Positions 17,924 through 26,382 are shown, counted from the stretch's first letter. The stretch is DNA of 64,000 nt from Eggerthellaceae bacterium (GCA_022791455.1 JAAVZC010000013.1:62001-126000), one strand, 5' to 3'. The notes: generated from the letters alone by a model not told the origin. Translations and numbers: made by a program.

Positions 17924-19099
17924 ATGTCAAGCAAATTAGGAAAGGGCGACGTTCATTTTCGCCCAAATTGGCTGGCGGTTCTCATATCGCTTCTGGCCAT
18001 CTGTTGCTCCATCGGCCTCATTGTATGGGGTTTCACCGCAATGCCGATCGAAGGTGCGCTCAAGGTTATCCTTATCGTGCTCTTCTTCATTTTGGCGCTA
18101 TTGTGCGTATGCTTCGGGACGATGCGTCTGATATTGGAGCTTTACTCGAAGGGAGTGTGGGCTACCGAGGAGGAACAGGAGATGCGGTTTCCCGGAGACG
18201 ACATATTCGAAGGGAAAGGGTATGGAAAGCCGCTTCGTGTCAGACAGGCCAGGGATCTGGATGCTCCGGTAGAAGCGGTGTGGAAGCACGTCAAGCAGAT
18301 GGATCCGGCAAAGGGCGGCATGTATGCGTGGTCAAACTGCGAGCGGCTCTTCGGGATGAATGTCGACAACGCCTATAGTCTAGAGGACATGTGGCAAGGG
18401 CCTGATGCATGCAAACCAGGCGACTTCTGGGCTTGGAGCTATGCGGGATTCGGTGCAGAGGTTGCCGATATTGTCGAGAATAAATACATCACATGGTTCG
18501 CCGATACCAACGACACCGTCCGTACGCCGGGTGCGAGCTACATGCTTTTTCCGGGGCTCAAGCACTGCGCTTGGTACTGGACCATTGCGCTCAAGCCCCT
18601 AGACGGCGGTAAGAGATGTCGTATCTATAGTTGCTACGATATCTACTACTCATCTCACAACCCCATAAACTATGCGCTGCAGAAGGCGATCATCTACGAT
18701 GGTGGAGCAATGATGGGAAGGCGCGCCTTCAGAAATCTTGAACTTTCGGCTCTCGTGAAACGCCGCAAGTCCATACCGCTGCGCTTGCAGGGCGCCCTGC
18801 TCGGAAGAAGCAGAGGTGACGATGATAGGCTCCACAAGCGCGTCGCCTACCCGAATATCCGGTGGGCTAGAGAGTTTCCGCGCATTGCGACTCTGAGGGC
18901 CCCGATCACCCACGACCCCAACTGGCCCCCAGCTGATGGCGCCGAATACGAGCCCCCCATTGCTGAGAGCAATGCAGCGTATGGCTGGACGCCAGAGATG
19001 GCTCGCGATAATGACATGAAAGCGGATGAGAAGCAACGGGCGCTTTTGCGCAAGCTTGGATACGAGGACGATTCTATCCACAGAAAACACGGTATCTAG
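17924..19099 (+). CDS. membrane-anchored SRPBCC (START-like) domain protein
   Basis: 391 residues. Two adjacent membrane helices near the N terminus (about residues 16-37 and 44-72) are followed by a soluble SRPBCC-like ligand-binding region beginning RQARDLDAPVEAVWKHVKQMD, the usual first strand and helix of that fold. A C-terminal helical tail is rich in charged residues. No enzyme motif was recognised, so a lipid or hydrophobic-ligand binding role is inference. ATG 17924 is chosen because GGGAGGTG lies 8 bases upstream; longer in-frame starts from 17810 lack a ribosome site. It lies under TetR-type operators. Confidence 0.8.
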   Translation: MSSKLGKGDVHFRPNWLAVLISLLAICCSIGLIVWGFTAMPIEGALKVILIVLFFILALLCVCFGTMRLILELYSKGVWATEEEQEMRFPGDDIFEGKGYGKPLRVRQARDLDAPVEAVWKHVKQMDPAKGGMYAWSNCERLFGMNVDNAYSLEDMWQGPDACKPGDFWAWSYAGFGAEVADIVENKYITWFADTNDTVRTPGASYMLFPGLKHCAWYWTIALKPLDGGKRCRIYSCYDIYYSSHNPINYALQKAIIYDGGAMMGRRAFRNLELSALVKRRKSIPLRLQGALLGRSRGDDDRLHKRVAYPNIRWAREFPRIATLRAPITHDPNWPPADGAEYEPPIAESNAAYGWTPEMARDNDMKADEKQRALLRKLGYEDDSIHRKHGI

Positions 19100-19197
19100 G
19101 CAATAGCACTGCTTTTTTGTGGGTGTCTGATTGTGCCGTCCCTGGCAGACAAGCACTCCTCTCGCTCCTCATTATGCAAAACGACACCCTACCTCTG

Positions 19198-19236
19198 AAA
19201 ACGACACCCCTAGGTTTCTAGGGGTGTCGTTTTGTA
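19198..19236 (+). terminator. strong hairpin terminator of the SRPBCC gene
   Basis: AAAACGACACCCCTAG (19198-19213) pairs perfectly with CTAGGGGTGTCGTTTT (19218-19233) across a 4-base loop GTTT. With A and T runs on both sides it can act in both directions. A near-copy of the left arm, CAAAACGACACCCTA, lies just upstream at 19177-19191. Confidence 0.85.
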
Positions 19237-19417
19237 TCACCACAGACACTTGATAGAGGCGGGGCTGCTTTCTGGCACGTTCAGCGCGGCGGATATATGA
19301 AGCTGACGATCGTAGTGCTTTTAACCTGTTCCAAGCATCAGTCAAGCATTAGGAAATCCTGCCGCCAAATAGCCCATCACGAAAACCAATCATCCAGCTT
19401 TGGTTGCCAACGAAAAC

Positions 19418-19444
19418 AAGACAAGTCAGACGGTTGGTTGTCTG
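19418..19444 (+). repeat. 27-bp repeat, copy 3
   Basis: Begins AAGACAAGTCAGACGG and ends TTGGTTGTCT. It has the same orientation as copy 2 (15282) and is inverted relative to copy 1 (15167), so it can pair with copy 1 as the far end of the 15.2-19.4 kb segment. Confidence 0.8.
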
Positions 19445-19470
19445 GTTGTCTGCTCACGCACCACCGAACA

Positions 19471-20271
19471 CTAGTAGCTGAGGCGGATTCCTACGTATTG
19501 GGCGGTTTCCGGGAAGCCCTTCACGTCGTAGACGGCGGAGAGGGAGCAGACGGAGACGCGCCAGGTGCAGCTGAGGCCGTTCACGTCCATCTTGCCGGTC
19601 TGGAAGTTGTTGCCGGCGTCGTCCACGCCCGATTCCGTGGCAGTCTCGGCCGGGAAGCCCTCCGCCTCCATCGCCTTGCTGATGGCGTCTTCAGGGGAGG
19701 TGGCGGTAAGGTCGCAGTAATGGATGCGCAGCGATGCCTCGGTGCCGGTGCGCACCACGTTCATCGTCCAGGCACCGTTCAGCAGCAACGCGGCTTCGGC
19801 AGGGGAGAGCTTGCTCACGCCCTGCAGTTTCATGGCGGCCGCCTGATCGAGGCCCACGTCGGCCGGCAGCTTCGACAGCTCCAAGTCGCCGGCAGCCGCT
19901 TCGTCCTCGGAAGTGGTGTTTACGATAGTCTCGCCGGTCTGGTTCATGGCCTCGATGATGGTCTCATTGTCGGCACCGACGAAGCCAGAGAGGGTGGGCA
20001 GTCCCAAATTCACCTCGCGGGTGAGATTTGCCTGCAACTCTTCCTGGGCGCGCTTGGGAGCGTTAGCGGTGGCATCGTAGTATTGGGAAAACACCCAAAT
20101 GCCCACGGCGGCCGCAACAGCCATGAGCACTGCCATACCGATGAGGGCCGGCTTGGTCATCTTAAGCGCTCCCAAAAGGGGAGTGCCGTCCAGATAGAGG
20201 AGGTTTCCGTCCTGAACTTTCTTGACCGGCCTGCGGCCAGTGATGAAAGATAAGACGTTGGGCTTATTCAT
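19471..20271 (-). CDS. single-pass membrane protein, function unknown
   Basis: 266 residues. A cytoplasmic N terminus of about 40 residues (MNKPNVLSFITGRR) is followed by one hydrophobic helix (about residues 41-62) and a soluble domain predicted to lie outside, with three cysteines in its last 80 residues that could form a disulfide. No family recognised. The reading frame uses the same G+C-rich codons as the housekeeping genes, so it is probably native and lies just outside the repeat-bracketed segment. It is divergent from terC. Confidence 0.75.
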   Translation of the reverse strand: MNKPNVLSFITGRRPVKKVQDGNLLYLDGTPLLGALKMTKPALIGMAVLMAVAAAVGIWVFSQYYDATANAPKRAQEELQANLTREVNLGLPTLSGFVGADNETIIEAMNQTGETIVNTTSEDEAAAGDLELSKLPADVGLDQAAAMKLQGVSKLSPAEAALLLNGAWTMNVVRTGTEASLRIHYCDLTATSPEDAISKAMEAEGFPAETATESGVDDAGNNFQTGKMDVNGLSCTWRVSVCSLSAVYDVKGFPETAQYVGIRLSY

Positions 20272-20340
20272 GTATTCTCCTAGGTACTTTATCCGTGCGG
20301 GGGATTATACCATTGCGCCGGGAGCGAAGGTGGTCTATGG

Positions 20341-20470
20341 TATGGGTCGACCCTTGAGGGAGTAGCTGGCACAGGCGTGCGGTTCGATCAACATCCTGGT
20401 GAACATTCACCTGGTCAACCTTAAACGGCAAGACTCATGGTCCACACTGAACGTGGACCATGAGTCTTTT
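20341..20470 (+). ncRNA. yybP-ykoY manganese riboswitch with terminator, upstream of terC
   Basis: The conserved core of the yybP-ykoY Mn2+ aptamer is visible in order: GGGAGTAGC (20358-20366), TCAACAT (20388-20394), a central CCTGG/CACCTGG helix, and CGGCAAGACT (20426-20435). The 3' strand of the closing helix overlaps the left arm of a 16-bp terminator hairpin (20430-20445 with 20453-20468, then TTTT). Metal binding would stabilise the closing helix (about 20341-20348 with 20432-20439) and prevent the terminator, turning terC on. The family is known upstream of TerC/YkoY proteins. Confidence 0.87.
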
Positions 20471-20511
20471 TCATGTGGCGGCCCTTGGCAAAGACGATTA
20501 AAGGAGAGACG

Positions 20512-21417
20512 TTGGATCTGTCGATTTTCCTGACCCCCGAAGCGTGGATCAGCCTGATTACCCTGATCTTCCTCGAGATCATTTTGGGCGTGGACAACAT
20601 TGTCTTCATCTCCATTACCACCAATCGGCTGCCGGAAGAAAAGCAGCACATCGGTCGCAAGCTGGGCCTGGCCGGCGCCCTTATCATGCGCATCCTGTTC
20701 TTGTGCTTCGCATCGTTTTTGGTGCACATGGTGGAGCCGCTGTTTACCATTGCCCTTGGCCCCTACAGCCACGGCTTCTCCGTGCGCGACATCGTCATGC
20801 TGGCGGGCGGCGCCTACCTGGTATACAAGGGCATTAAAGAGCTGGTAGACACGCTGAAGCTGACCGAGGTGAAGGCGGAAACCTCCGAGGAGCACAAGGC
20901 GCTCCACATGATCACGCTGCCGCAGGCGGTCGGGACCATCATGGTCATGGACATTGTGTTCTCCATCGACTCGGTCATCACCGCTGTTGGCCTGGCAGAG
21001 CATCTCATCATCATGATCCTCGCAGTCATTATTGCCGTCATTCTCATGATGATCTTCATCGATCCCATCTCGAACTTCATCAACAAGCATGCAGAAATGA
21101 AGATCTTGGCACTGGTGTTCATCACGGCCATTGGCGTGCTGCTGGTGCTGGACTCCTCCGGCTTCCATACCGACATCGAGCTTTTGGGCATGCACGTGGA
21201 GAAGCTGATGGTCTACTTCGCCATGATCTTTGCCGTGGTGCTCGAGTTCATCCAGATGCGCTATAACTCCAACCTGGCAAAATGGCATGCCGAGCTGGCG
21301 CAGCAGCAAGCGGCGGGCCTGGTGGAGAAGATCGCGGAAGACGCCGCGGCCGGTATGAAACCGGAGCAGATTATGGAAACGGAAGAGGCTAAGCAGCTGA
21401 CCCATCTAGGGGAATAA
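20512..21417 (+). CDS. terC: TerC-family integral membrane protein (likely Mn2+ exporter)
   Basis: 301-residue TerC/Alx/YkoY-type protein with about seven to eight membrane helices, implicated in manganese efflux or metalation of exported enzymes. Family motifs in the membrane segments are EIILGVDNIVFI (near residue 19) and DIVFSIDSVITA (near residue 145), each with conserved acidic residues. The TTG at 20512 is chosen because AAAGGAG lies 5 bases upstream; the ATG at 20473 sits in the terminator tail without a ribosome site. Control by the Mn2+ riboswitch immediately upstream supports manganese as the substrate. Confidence 0.92.
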   Translation: MDLSIFLTPEAWISLITLIFLEIILGVDNIVFISITTNRLPEEKQHIGRKLGLAGALIMRILFLCFASFLVHMVEPLFTIALGPYSHGFSVRDIVMLAGGAYLVYKGIKELVDTLKLTEVKAETSEEHKALHMITLPQAVGTIMVMDIVFSIDSVITAVGLAEHLIIMILAVIIAVILMMIFIDPISNFINKHAEMKILALVFITAIGVLLVLDSSGFHTDIELLGMHVEKLMVYFAMIFAVVLEFIQMRYNSNLAKWHAELAQQQAAGLVEKIAEDAAAGMKPEQIMETEEAKQLTHLGE

Positions 21418-22543
21418 TCCGCAGCTGGTCGCCGTCGATGGAAAGGGCGATGCGCCCCTCCACCAGATCGAGCAGCTCTTTGCCCAGAATACTCCGGCGC
21501 CAACCGCTCAGCACAGCGGCGCTGCGGTGGCCACGGGCAACGCTGGCAAGGTCGTCGCGGCTGGCAAGGGTGTGCAGCGCAATGTCGTTCTCCTTTGCCC
21601 GCAGCCGTGCGAGTGCCTCCATGAGGTCCACCTGAATGTCCACGTTGGGCTCGCTCTTGGAAGGGCGCTCCGCCTTCGGCAGCTCGCTCTCGGGAAGATT
21701 CATGCCCTCGTTGATGAGCGCCACCACTTCGCGGGCATCGCGCGTGCTCAGCTTCTCGCGCACGCCACGCACCATGAACAGGTCGTCGATGGTACGGGCA
21801 TTGCGCTTGCAGGCCTCCACAATCTGCTCGTCGGTGAGTACCCACTTCCGCGGCCGGTCGATGCGGCGGGCCTTCTTCTCGCGCCATGCCGCCACTTCGC
21901 GCGCGGCGGATAGTTGGCGGCGGTTCAAGCTGGAGCCCCGCTTCAGACGCTTGTAGCGCTCCCGCGGGTCGTCGTCGTAGCGGGCCGGGTTCGCCAGCTC
22001 CTCGAATTCCGCCGTAAGCCAGGACTCACGGCCCTTCGCCTGCAGCTTCTCGCGCATCACCCGGTACACCTGGGGAAGGTAGATGACGTCGTCGGCGGCG
22101 TACTCCAGCTGCGAGGGCTTGAGCGGCCGCTGAGACCAGTCGGTGAAGGAGTCGGACTTCTTGAGCGCTTTGCCGCACACCGCCGCCACCAAGGCGCCGT
22201 AGCCGATCTGCTGCGGATGGCCCAGCACCGAGGCGGCAATCTGGGTGTCGAAGAGGGGGGTGGGCAGCACCCCCAGCTGGTGGTAGAGGATCTCCAGGTC
22301 CTGGCTTCCAGCGTGGAAAAGTTTCAGGATGGCCTGGTCCTCCAGCAGGGGCTTCAGTGGCTCGAGGTCGGTGACGGCGAACGGATCGATGAGCACCACT
22401 TCGCTGTCGGTGGCCATCTGGAGCAGGCAGAGTTTGGGGTAGTACGTTGACTCGCGCAGAAACTCGGTATCTATAGCCAAGATGCTCGAAGAGGCCGCGC
22501 GGCGCGCAAACGCCTCCAGGCTCTCTTGATTGTCTATGTACAC
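21389..22543 (-). CDS. rnd: ribonuclease D
   Basis: 3'-5' exoribonuclease acting on tRNA and other small RNA ends. The DEDD catalytic motifs are seen as AIDTEF, FHAGSQDLEIL and YAADDVIYLPQVY, followed by an HRDC domain (RQLSAAREVAAWREKKARRIDRP onward, roughly residues 195-275). I choose the GTG at 22543, preceded by GAAGGAAG, which aligns with the usual RNase D N terminus; an ATG at 22588 or 22630 is possible but would run into the divergent gene. Length is 384 residues. The 3' end overlaps the convergent terC by 29 bases. Confidence 0.9.
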   Translation of the reverse strand: MYIDNQESLEAFARRAASSSILAIDTEFLRESTYYPKLCLLQMATDSEVVLIDPFAVTDLEPLKPLLEDQAILKLFHAGSQDLEILYHQLGVLPTPLFDTQIAASVLGHPQQIGYGALVAAVCGKALKKSDSFTDWSQRPLKPSQLEYAADDVIYLPQVYRVMREKLQAKGRESWLTAEFEELANPARYDDDPRERYKRLKRGSSLNRRQLSAAREVAAWREKKARRIDRPRKWVLTDEQIVEACKRNARTIDDLFMVRGVREKLSTRDAREVVALINEGMNLPESELPKAERPSKSEPNVDIQVDLMEALARLRAKENDIALHTLASRDDLASVARGHRSAAVLSGWRRSILGKELLDLVEGRIALSIDGDQLRIIPLDGSAA

Positions 22544-22610
22544 AGAGGACTTCCTTCGTCTCGGTCGCGGGGATGTAGTAGTATTCATAATAGCAATGGA
22601 AAGGAAGCCT

Positions 22611-23546
22611 GTGAAAGTTCTCGTCATCAATAATCTGCTGTCTGGCTATGGGGAAGGGGCGGTTTACGATTACATCCGCTCCATGGCGCAGGACGGCGAC
22701 GTCATAGAGCTGCGGGTCACCGACGGCACCACCCCGTTGCGGCAGCTGTTGAGCGATGCGGCGGAATTCGATTTCGTGGTGGCCTCCGGCGGCGACGGCA
22801 CGGTGGCGGGCGTGGCCTATGAGCTGGCGGGCAGCGGCATTCCCATCCAGATCATCCCGGCGGGCACGGCAAATCTGCTGGCCATGAACCTGCTGCTTCC
22901 TAACGAGCCCCATGCGCTGGCGAAGCTGGCGGACGCCCAGCTGGCGATGGACTTCGACTTGGGCGAGATCGAGACGCAGGACGGCAGTCGCTTCGGGTTC
23001 TCCATCATGGCGGGCGCTGGCTACGACGCCATCATCATGAAGGACGCGGCCGCGGCGAAACGGATGCTGGGGGAGTGGGCCTACTTCAAGGCAGCGCTCA
23101 CCAACCCCACGCCCCAGTTCGCCCACTTCACACTGGAGATGGACGACAAGACGGTGGAAACCGAAGGCGTGGGAGTGCTGCTCATCAACTTCTCCCGCAT
23201 CCAGTTCGACATTGCTGTGGTCCACGAGAACCTGCCCCGCGACGGCATGTTCGACGTCGTGGTAATGCGCACCCGCGACGCCTGGGGGCTCATTCCCGCC
23301 TTCATCGCCTGCGTATTGGATCGGGACGGTTCTTTCCCCGACCGCGGCGACGGCATCGAGGTGTACCGCACAAGCGCCATTCGCATCCAGTCCGACCCGC
23401 CGCTCTCCATCCAGTACGACGGGGAAGTTTCCACTTACACAACACCTTTCACGGCGCGGGTGATTCCCGGCGCTGCACGGTTTATGGTGACCCAAGAAGC
23501 CATCAACCTGTTCGAGCCCGCCGACGACGACGGGCAATCACGGTAG
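22611..23546 (+). CDS. diacylglycerol kinase / sphingosine kinase-like lipid kinase
   Basis: Phosphorylates diacylglycerol or a related lipid to recycle it to phosphatidate. The DAGK catalytic motif GGDGTVAGVAYELA and the PAGTANLLAMNL segment are seen in the N-terminal half; the C-terminal half is the usual beta-rich domain with IQYDGE. The start is set at GTG 22611, directly behind GGAAAGGAAG; ATG 22596 is in frame but a -10-like CATAAT at 22585-22590 would put the RNA start near or beyond it. Length 311 residues. Divergent from rnd. Confidence 0.88.
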   Translation: MKVLVINNLLSGYGEGAVYDYIRSMAQDGDVIELRVTDGTTPLRQLLSDAAEFDFVVASGGDGTVAGVAYELAGSGIPIQIIPAGTANLLAMNLLLPNEPHALAKLADAQLAMDFDLGEIETQDGSRFGFSIMAGAGYDAIIMKDAAAAKRMLGEWAYFKAALTNPTPQFAHFTLEMDDKTVETEGVGVLLINFSRIQFDIAVVHENLPRDGMFDVVVMRTRDAWGLIPAFIACVLDRDGSFPDRGDGIEVYRTSAIRIQSDPPLSIQYDGEVSTYTTPFTARVIPGAARFMVTQEAINLFEPADDDGQSR

Positions 23547-23581
23547 AATAGCCGGATAACTTTGATCAGAGGAGTACGTTT

Positions 23582-24238
23582 ATGAGTTACCTGACACTTG
23601 TGGTTTTGACCCTCATCATTGGCATGGGGGCCCAGTTCTGGGTGAACCACCAGCTGAAGAAGTACAGCTCGGTGGGAATTGGCAACGGCATGACCGGCGC
23701 CGAGTGCGCCCGCCAGATGCTGTCCTATTACGGCATCACCAACGTGGCGGTCCACCGCGGCGGCCCGGGGCAGGACTTCTTCGATCCCCGCACCAATTCC
23801 GTCACGCTTTCCCCCGACGCCTACGACGGCCGGTCCATCACCGCTACCGCCACCGCCTGCCACGAGGTGGGACATGCCTGCCAGTACGCTGCCGACTACA
23901 GCCCCATGAAGATCCGCACGGCCATTGTGCCGGTGGTGAACCTTGCCTCGAACCTGTGGGTGTTCGTGCTGCTCATCGGCATCTTCCTGGTGAGCAACAA
24001 CCTCATCACCATCGCCATCATCATGTACGCCGCCGTGGTCATCTTCCAGCTGGTCACGCTGCCGGTGGAGTTCAACGCCTCCAACCGAGCCATGGTCTAC
24101 ATGGGCCAGATTGGACTGCCCGCTGCCGAGCGCAGCGGAGCCGGGGCAGTGCTGCGGGCCTGCGCCTTTACCTACGTGGCTGCGGCCCTTACTTCCATCC
24201 TGCAGCTGCTGTGGCTGCTGGGCCAGCGGCAAGACTAA
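23582..24238 (+). CDS. zinc metallopeptidase, YugP family
   Basis: 218-residue membrane-embedded metalloprotease of unknown substrate (DUF2268-like/YugP type). The zinc-binding HEVGH motif is in ATACHEVGHACQYA (near residue 97), with an N-terminal helix (residues 2-20), two or three central helices and a C-terminal helix. The family's conserved NPRTNSVTLSP-like segment appears as DPRTNSVTLSPD. GAGGAG precedes the ATG. It is followed by xseA 6 bases on. Confidence 0.9.
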   Translation: MSYLTLVVLTLIIGMGAQFWVNHQLKKYSSVGIGNGMTGAECARQMLSYYGITNVAVHRGGPGQDFFDPRTNSVTLSPDAYDGRSITATATACHEVGHACQYAADYSPMKIRTAIVPVVNLASNLWVFVLLIGIFLVSNNLITIAIIMYAAVVIFQLVTLPVEFNASNRAMVYMGQIGLPAAERSGAGAVLRACAFTYVAAALTSILQLLWLLGQRQD

Positions 24239-24244
24239 GGGCCC

Positions 24245-25654
24245 ATGAAGCTCACCGAGGCCCCGCGAGGGCCGCAAGCTGCAGCGGGCGACGGAATGGC
24301 CGAAGCAGGGCGCTCAATGACCACCGATGAGACCATGAGCGTCTCGGAGTTCCTCGCCTCCTTCAACAAGCAGTTCAAACGCTTTCCCTTCACTATTCGC
24401 GGGGAAGTGTCCGAGGTGAACGCCAAGGCGGGCTATCGCGCCGTCTACTTCACTCTGAAAGACGACTCCGCCAGCCTTTCTTGCCTCATGTGGAACGAGC
24501 GCTACCAACGTATCGGCATTCCGCTTGCGGTAGGCATGGTCGTGGAAGTGAAGGGGCGGCTTTCGGTTTACGCCTCGAAGGGCCGGCTGAACTTCGACGT
24601 GGAGAGCTACACGCTGGCGGGCGAGGGGAACCTGCGGCTGCAAGTTGACCTGTTGGCCCGCAAGCTACAGGCAGAAGGGCTCATGGCACCGGAGAAGAAG
24701 CGGCCGCTGCCCGCGTACCCCAACACGATTGCCGTGGTCACCTCGCCGCGTGGTGCTGCCGTGCACGATGTGCTGCGCACGCTGCGCCGCCGCTATCCGC
24801 TTGCAAAGGTGCTGGTGGCAGGCGTGCCCGTGGAAGGGCCCCAAGCGCCGGAATGGCTGGTATACGGCCTGCAAATGGCCGCCTACAACGGCGCGGAAGT
24901 GATCATCTTCGGCCGCGGCGGCGGTTCCTTCGAAGACCTCATGCCCTTCAACGACGAGCGGGTGGCCCGCGCGGTGGCCGACTGCCCCGTTCCTGTGGTC
25001 ACCGGCATCGGCCATGAACCGGACACCACCATCTGCGACATGGTGTCGGACCTTCGCGCCTCCACTCCCACTGCCGCTGCAGAAGCGGTGGCCCCTGCGC
25101 GCGAGGCGCTGGAAACGGGCCTCGCATCGCTTGAGAACCGCCTGGTCACCGCCACCGAGAAGACTATCGCGCTCTGGTCCGCCAAGGTGCAGCGCTACGC
25201 TTTGCTGCCCCTGTTCCGCGAACCCCAGCGCCTGTTCGACAACGAGGCGCTCACGCTGGACAACCTCTCCGACCGCCTGGGCCGCGCCCTGCCTGCCGCC
25301 CTGGAGCGGGATCGTCAGCGCATCGAGGGCCTGCGCGGACGCATGCTGCAAACGAGTCGCCTGTTCTCGGTGCGCCAGAAGGGCGCCTTCGAGCGCAACC
25401 AAGCGCGCATGACAGCAGTCGGAGGCAGCCTTACCGACCGCTTCAAGGGCCAGCTTTCGCTGAACGCCTCGCGGCTGGAAGACCTCTCGCCGGTGGCCAT
25501 CCTTTCTCGCGGCTACTCGGTAACACGGGGCGATAACGGCAAAATCGTCGATTCGATAACTGCCGTCAAGGAAGGGGAAGCCCTGGCCATCTCGGTGGCA
25601 GACGGCACCATCGATGCAACCGTAACGGACACGCGGCCCACCGCGGGCCTTTAA
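24245..25654 (+). CDS. xseA: exodeoxyribonuclease VII large subunit
   Basis: Catalytic subunit of exonuclease VII, which degrades single-stranded DNA from either end. An N-terminal OB fold (about residues 32-125) is followed by the catalytic region with VVTSPRGAAVHD, FGRGGGSFEDLMPFNDE and GIGHEPDTTICD, then a long coiled-coil. Length 469 from the ATG at 24245; an internal ATG near residue 25 or 31 could be the true start, as the first 30 residues do not look conserved. xseB follows 14 bases later. Confidence 0.95.
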   Translation: MKLTEAPRGPQAAAGDGMAEAGRSMTTDETMSVSEFLASFNKQFKRFPFTIRGEVSEVNAKAGYRAVYFTLKDDSASLSCLMWNERYQRIGIPLAVGMVVEVKGRLSVYASKGRLNFDVESYTLAGEGNLRLQVDLLARKLQAEGLMAPEKKRPLPAYPNTIAVVTSPRGAAVHDVLRTLRRRYPLAKVLVAGVPVEGPQAPEWLVYGLQMAAYNGAEVIIFGRGGGSFEDLMPFNDERVARAVADCPVPVVTGIGHEPDTTICDMVSDLRASTPTAAAEAVAPAREALETGLASLENRLVTATEKTIALWSAKVQRYALLPLFREPQRLFDNEALTLDNLSDRLGRALPAALERDRQRIEGLRGRMLQTSRLFSVRQKGAFERNQARMTAVGGSLTDRFKGQLSLNASRLEDLSPVAILSRGYSVTRGDNGKIVDSITAVKEGEALAISVADGTIDATVTDTRPTAGL

Positions 25655-25668
25655 GAAGGGAAGAGACC

Positions 25669-25917
25669 ATGGAAGAACAGAAGCCTATCGAGGAGATGTC
25701 GTTTCGCGAGGCCATGACCGAGCTGGAGGGCATCGTCGCCCTGCTTGAGAGCAACACCCTCGAGCTTGAAGAGAGCCTGAAGAACTACGAGCGCGGCGTG
25801 GCACTGCTGGCCTCGCTGCAAAAGCGCCTCTCCTCCGCCGACCAGCAGGTGGAAGTGCTGGTAGGGGAGCTGGCCAACCTTGGCACCGATGAAGAGAACG
25901 ACACCACTCTGAGCTAG
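25669..25917 (+). CDS. xseB: exodeoxyribonuclease VII small subunit
   Basis: 82-residue helical partner of XseA. The FREAMTELEGIVALLESNTLELEESLKNYERGVALLA stretch is the family signature. AGAAGGGAAGAG precedes the ATG. The transcript ends in a G+C hairpin inside the large inverted repeat that follows. Confidence 0.95.
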   Translation: MEEQKPIEEMSFREAMTELEGIVALLESNTLELEESLKNYERGVALLASLQKRLSSADQQVEVLVGELANLGTDEENDTTLS

Positions 25918-25943
25918 TTTTGCTTGGGGCTCCCCGCGGGGCG

Positions 25944-26229
25944 GCGGGATGGGGCAACCCTCAGTCGCTCAGACAGTCCTGCTTTGGAAAAGGCGCCACT
26001 GGCGCCTTTTCGTCGTGCGGAACTCGCTTGGTGAGGGCCGCCCCATCCCGCTGATTGTGCCTTGCGGTTAAAGCAGAGACATGTTCGCATTTTAGCTCCT
26101 TCCAGCTTTACGCGAACATGTCTCTGTCTCAGCCGCATGGAACAATGAGCGGTGCGGGATGGCCCTCACCAAGCGAGTTCCGCAGCGCAGCGAGGACTGT
26201 TTGAGCGACTGAGGGTTATCCCGCACCGC
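25944..26229. repeat. large imperfect inverted-repeat element, non-coding
   Basis: A 286-base element with its symmetry axis at 26100. Outer unit A (25944-26051) is closed by GCGGGATGGGGC / GCCCCATCCCGC; outer unit B (26149-26229) by GCGGTGCGGGAT / ATCCCGCACCGC. A and B carry the same interior in opposite orientation (AACCCTCAGTCGCTCA and GAACTCGCTTGGTGAGGGCC). Between them AGAGACATGTTCGC (26075-26088) pairs with GCGAACATGTCTCT (26112-26125). No open reading frame of note. It fills most of the gap between xseB and ackA and looks like a MITE-like or large cruciform-forming repeat. Confidence 0.8.
25988..26013 (+). terminator. rho-independent terminator of xseAB
   Basis: AAAAGGCGCC (25988-25997), loop ACT, GGCGCCTTTT (26001-26010). 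It lies inside unit A of the inverted-repeat element and is absent from unit B. Confidence 0.85.
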
Positions 26230-26382
26230 ACCCCCGCGAAGATTTTCAGCTACCTCCGTTCACCCGTTTTTCGGGCTTGTCTTGAATGGTGAGTGGGCCG
26301 CTGGCCGAAAAGCGGGCGGGACGAAACGCCCGATGGGGCGGTTTCTTTAGAATTAGTTAAACACTTCTTCTAAGGAGGCACT
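26230..26382. other. ackA upstream region
   Basis: No gene. A TAGAAT hexamer at 26348-26353 could be the ackA -10; no clear -35 was found. A strong ribosome site TAAGGAGG lies at 26371-26378. Confidence 0.4.

Larger units (their letters stand above)
19100..19470. other. intergenic region with strong hairpin and 27-bp repeat copy 3
   Basis: No gene seen in these 371 bases. It contains a 16-bp perfect hairpin at 19198-19233 that ends the SRPBCC transcript, about 180 bases of unremarkable sequence, and the third copy of the 27-bp repeat at 19418-19444, followed at once by a partial echo GGTTGTCTG. Confidence 0.6.

Noticed and set aside
15157..19454. Target-site duplication flanking the repeat-bracketed cassette.
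   Set aside because: Bases outside copy 1 (TTTTCAGG) and outside copies 2 and 3 (TGCAAG, GGTTGTC) show no convincing direct repeat, so transposition is not proven.
20473..20511. ATG 20473 as the terC start.
   Set aside because: It sits in the terminator tail with no ribosome site; TTG 20512 has AAAGGAG at proper spacing.
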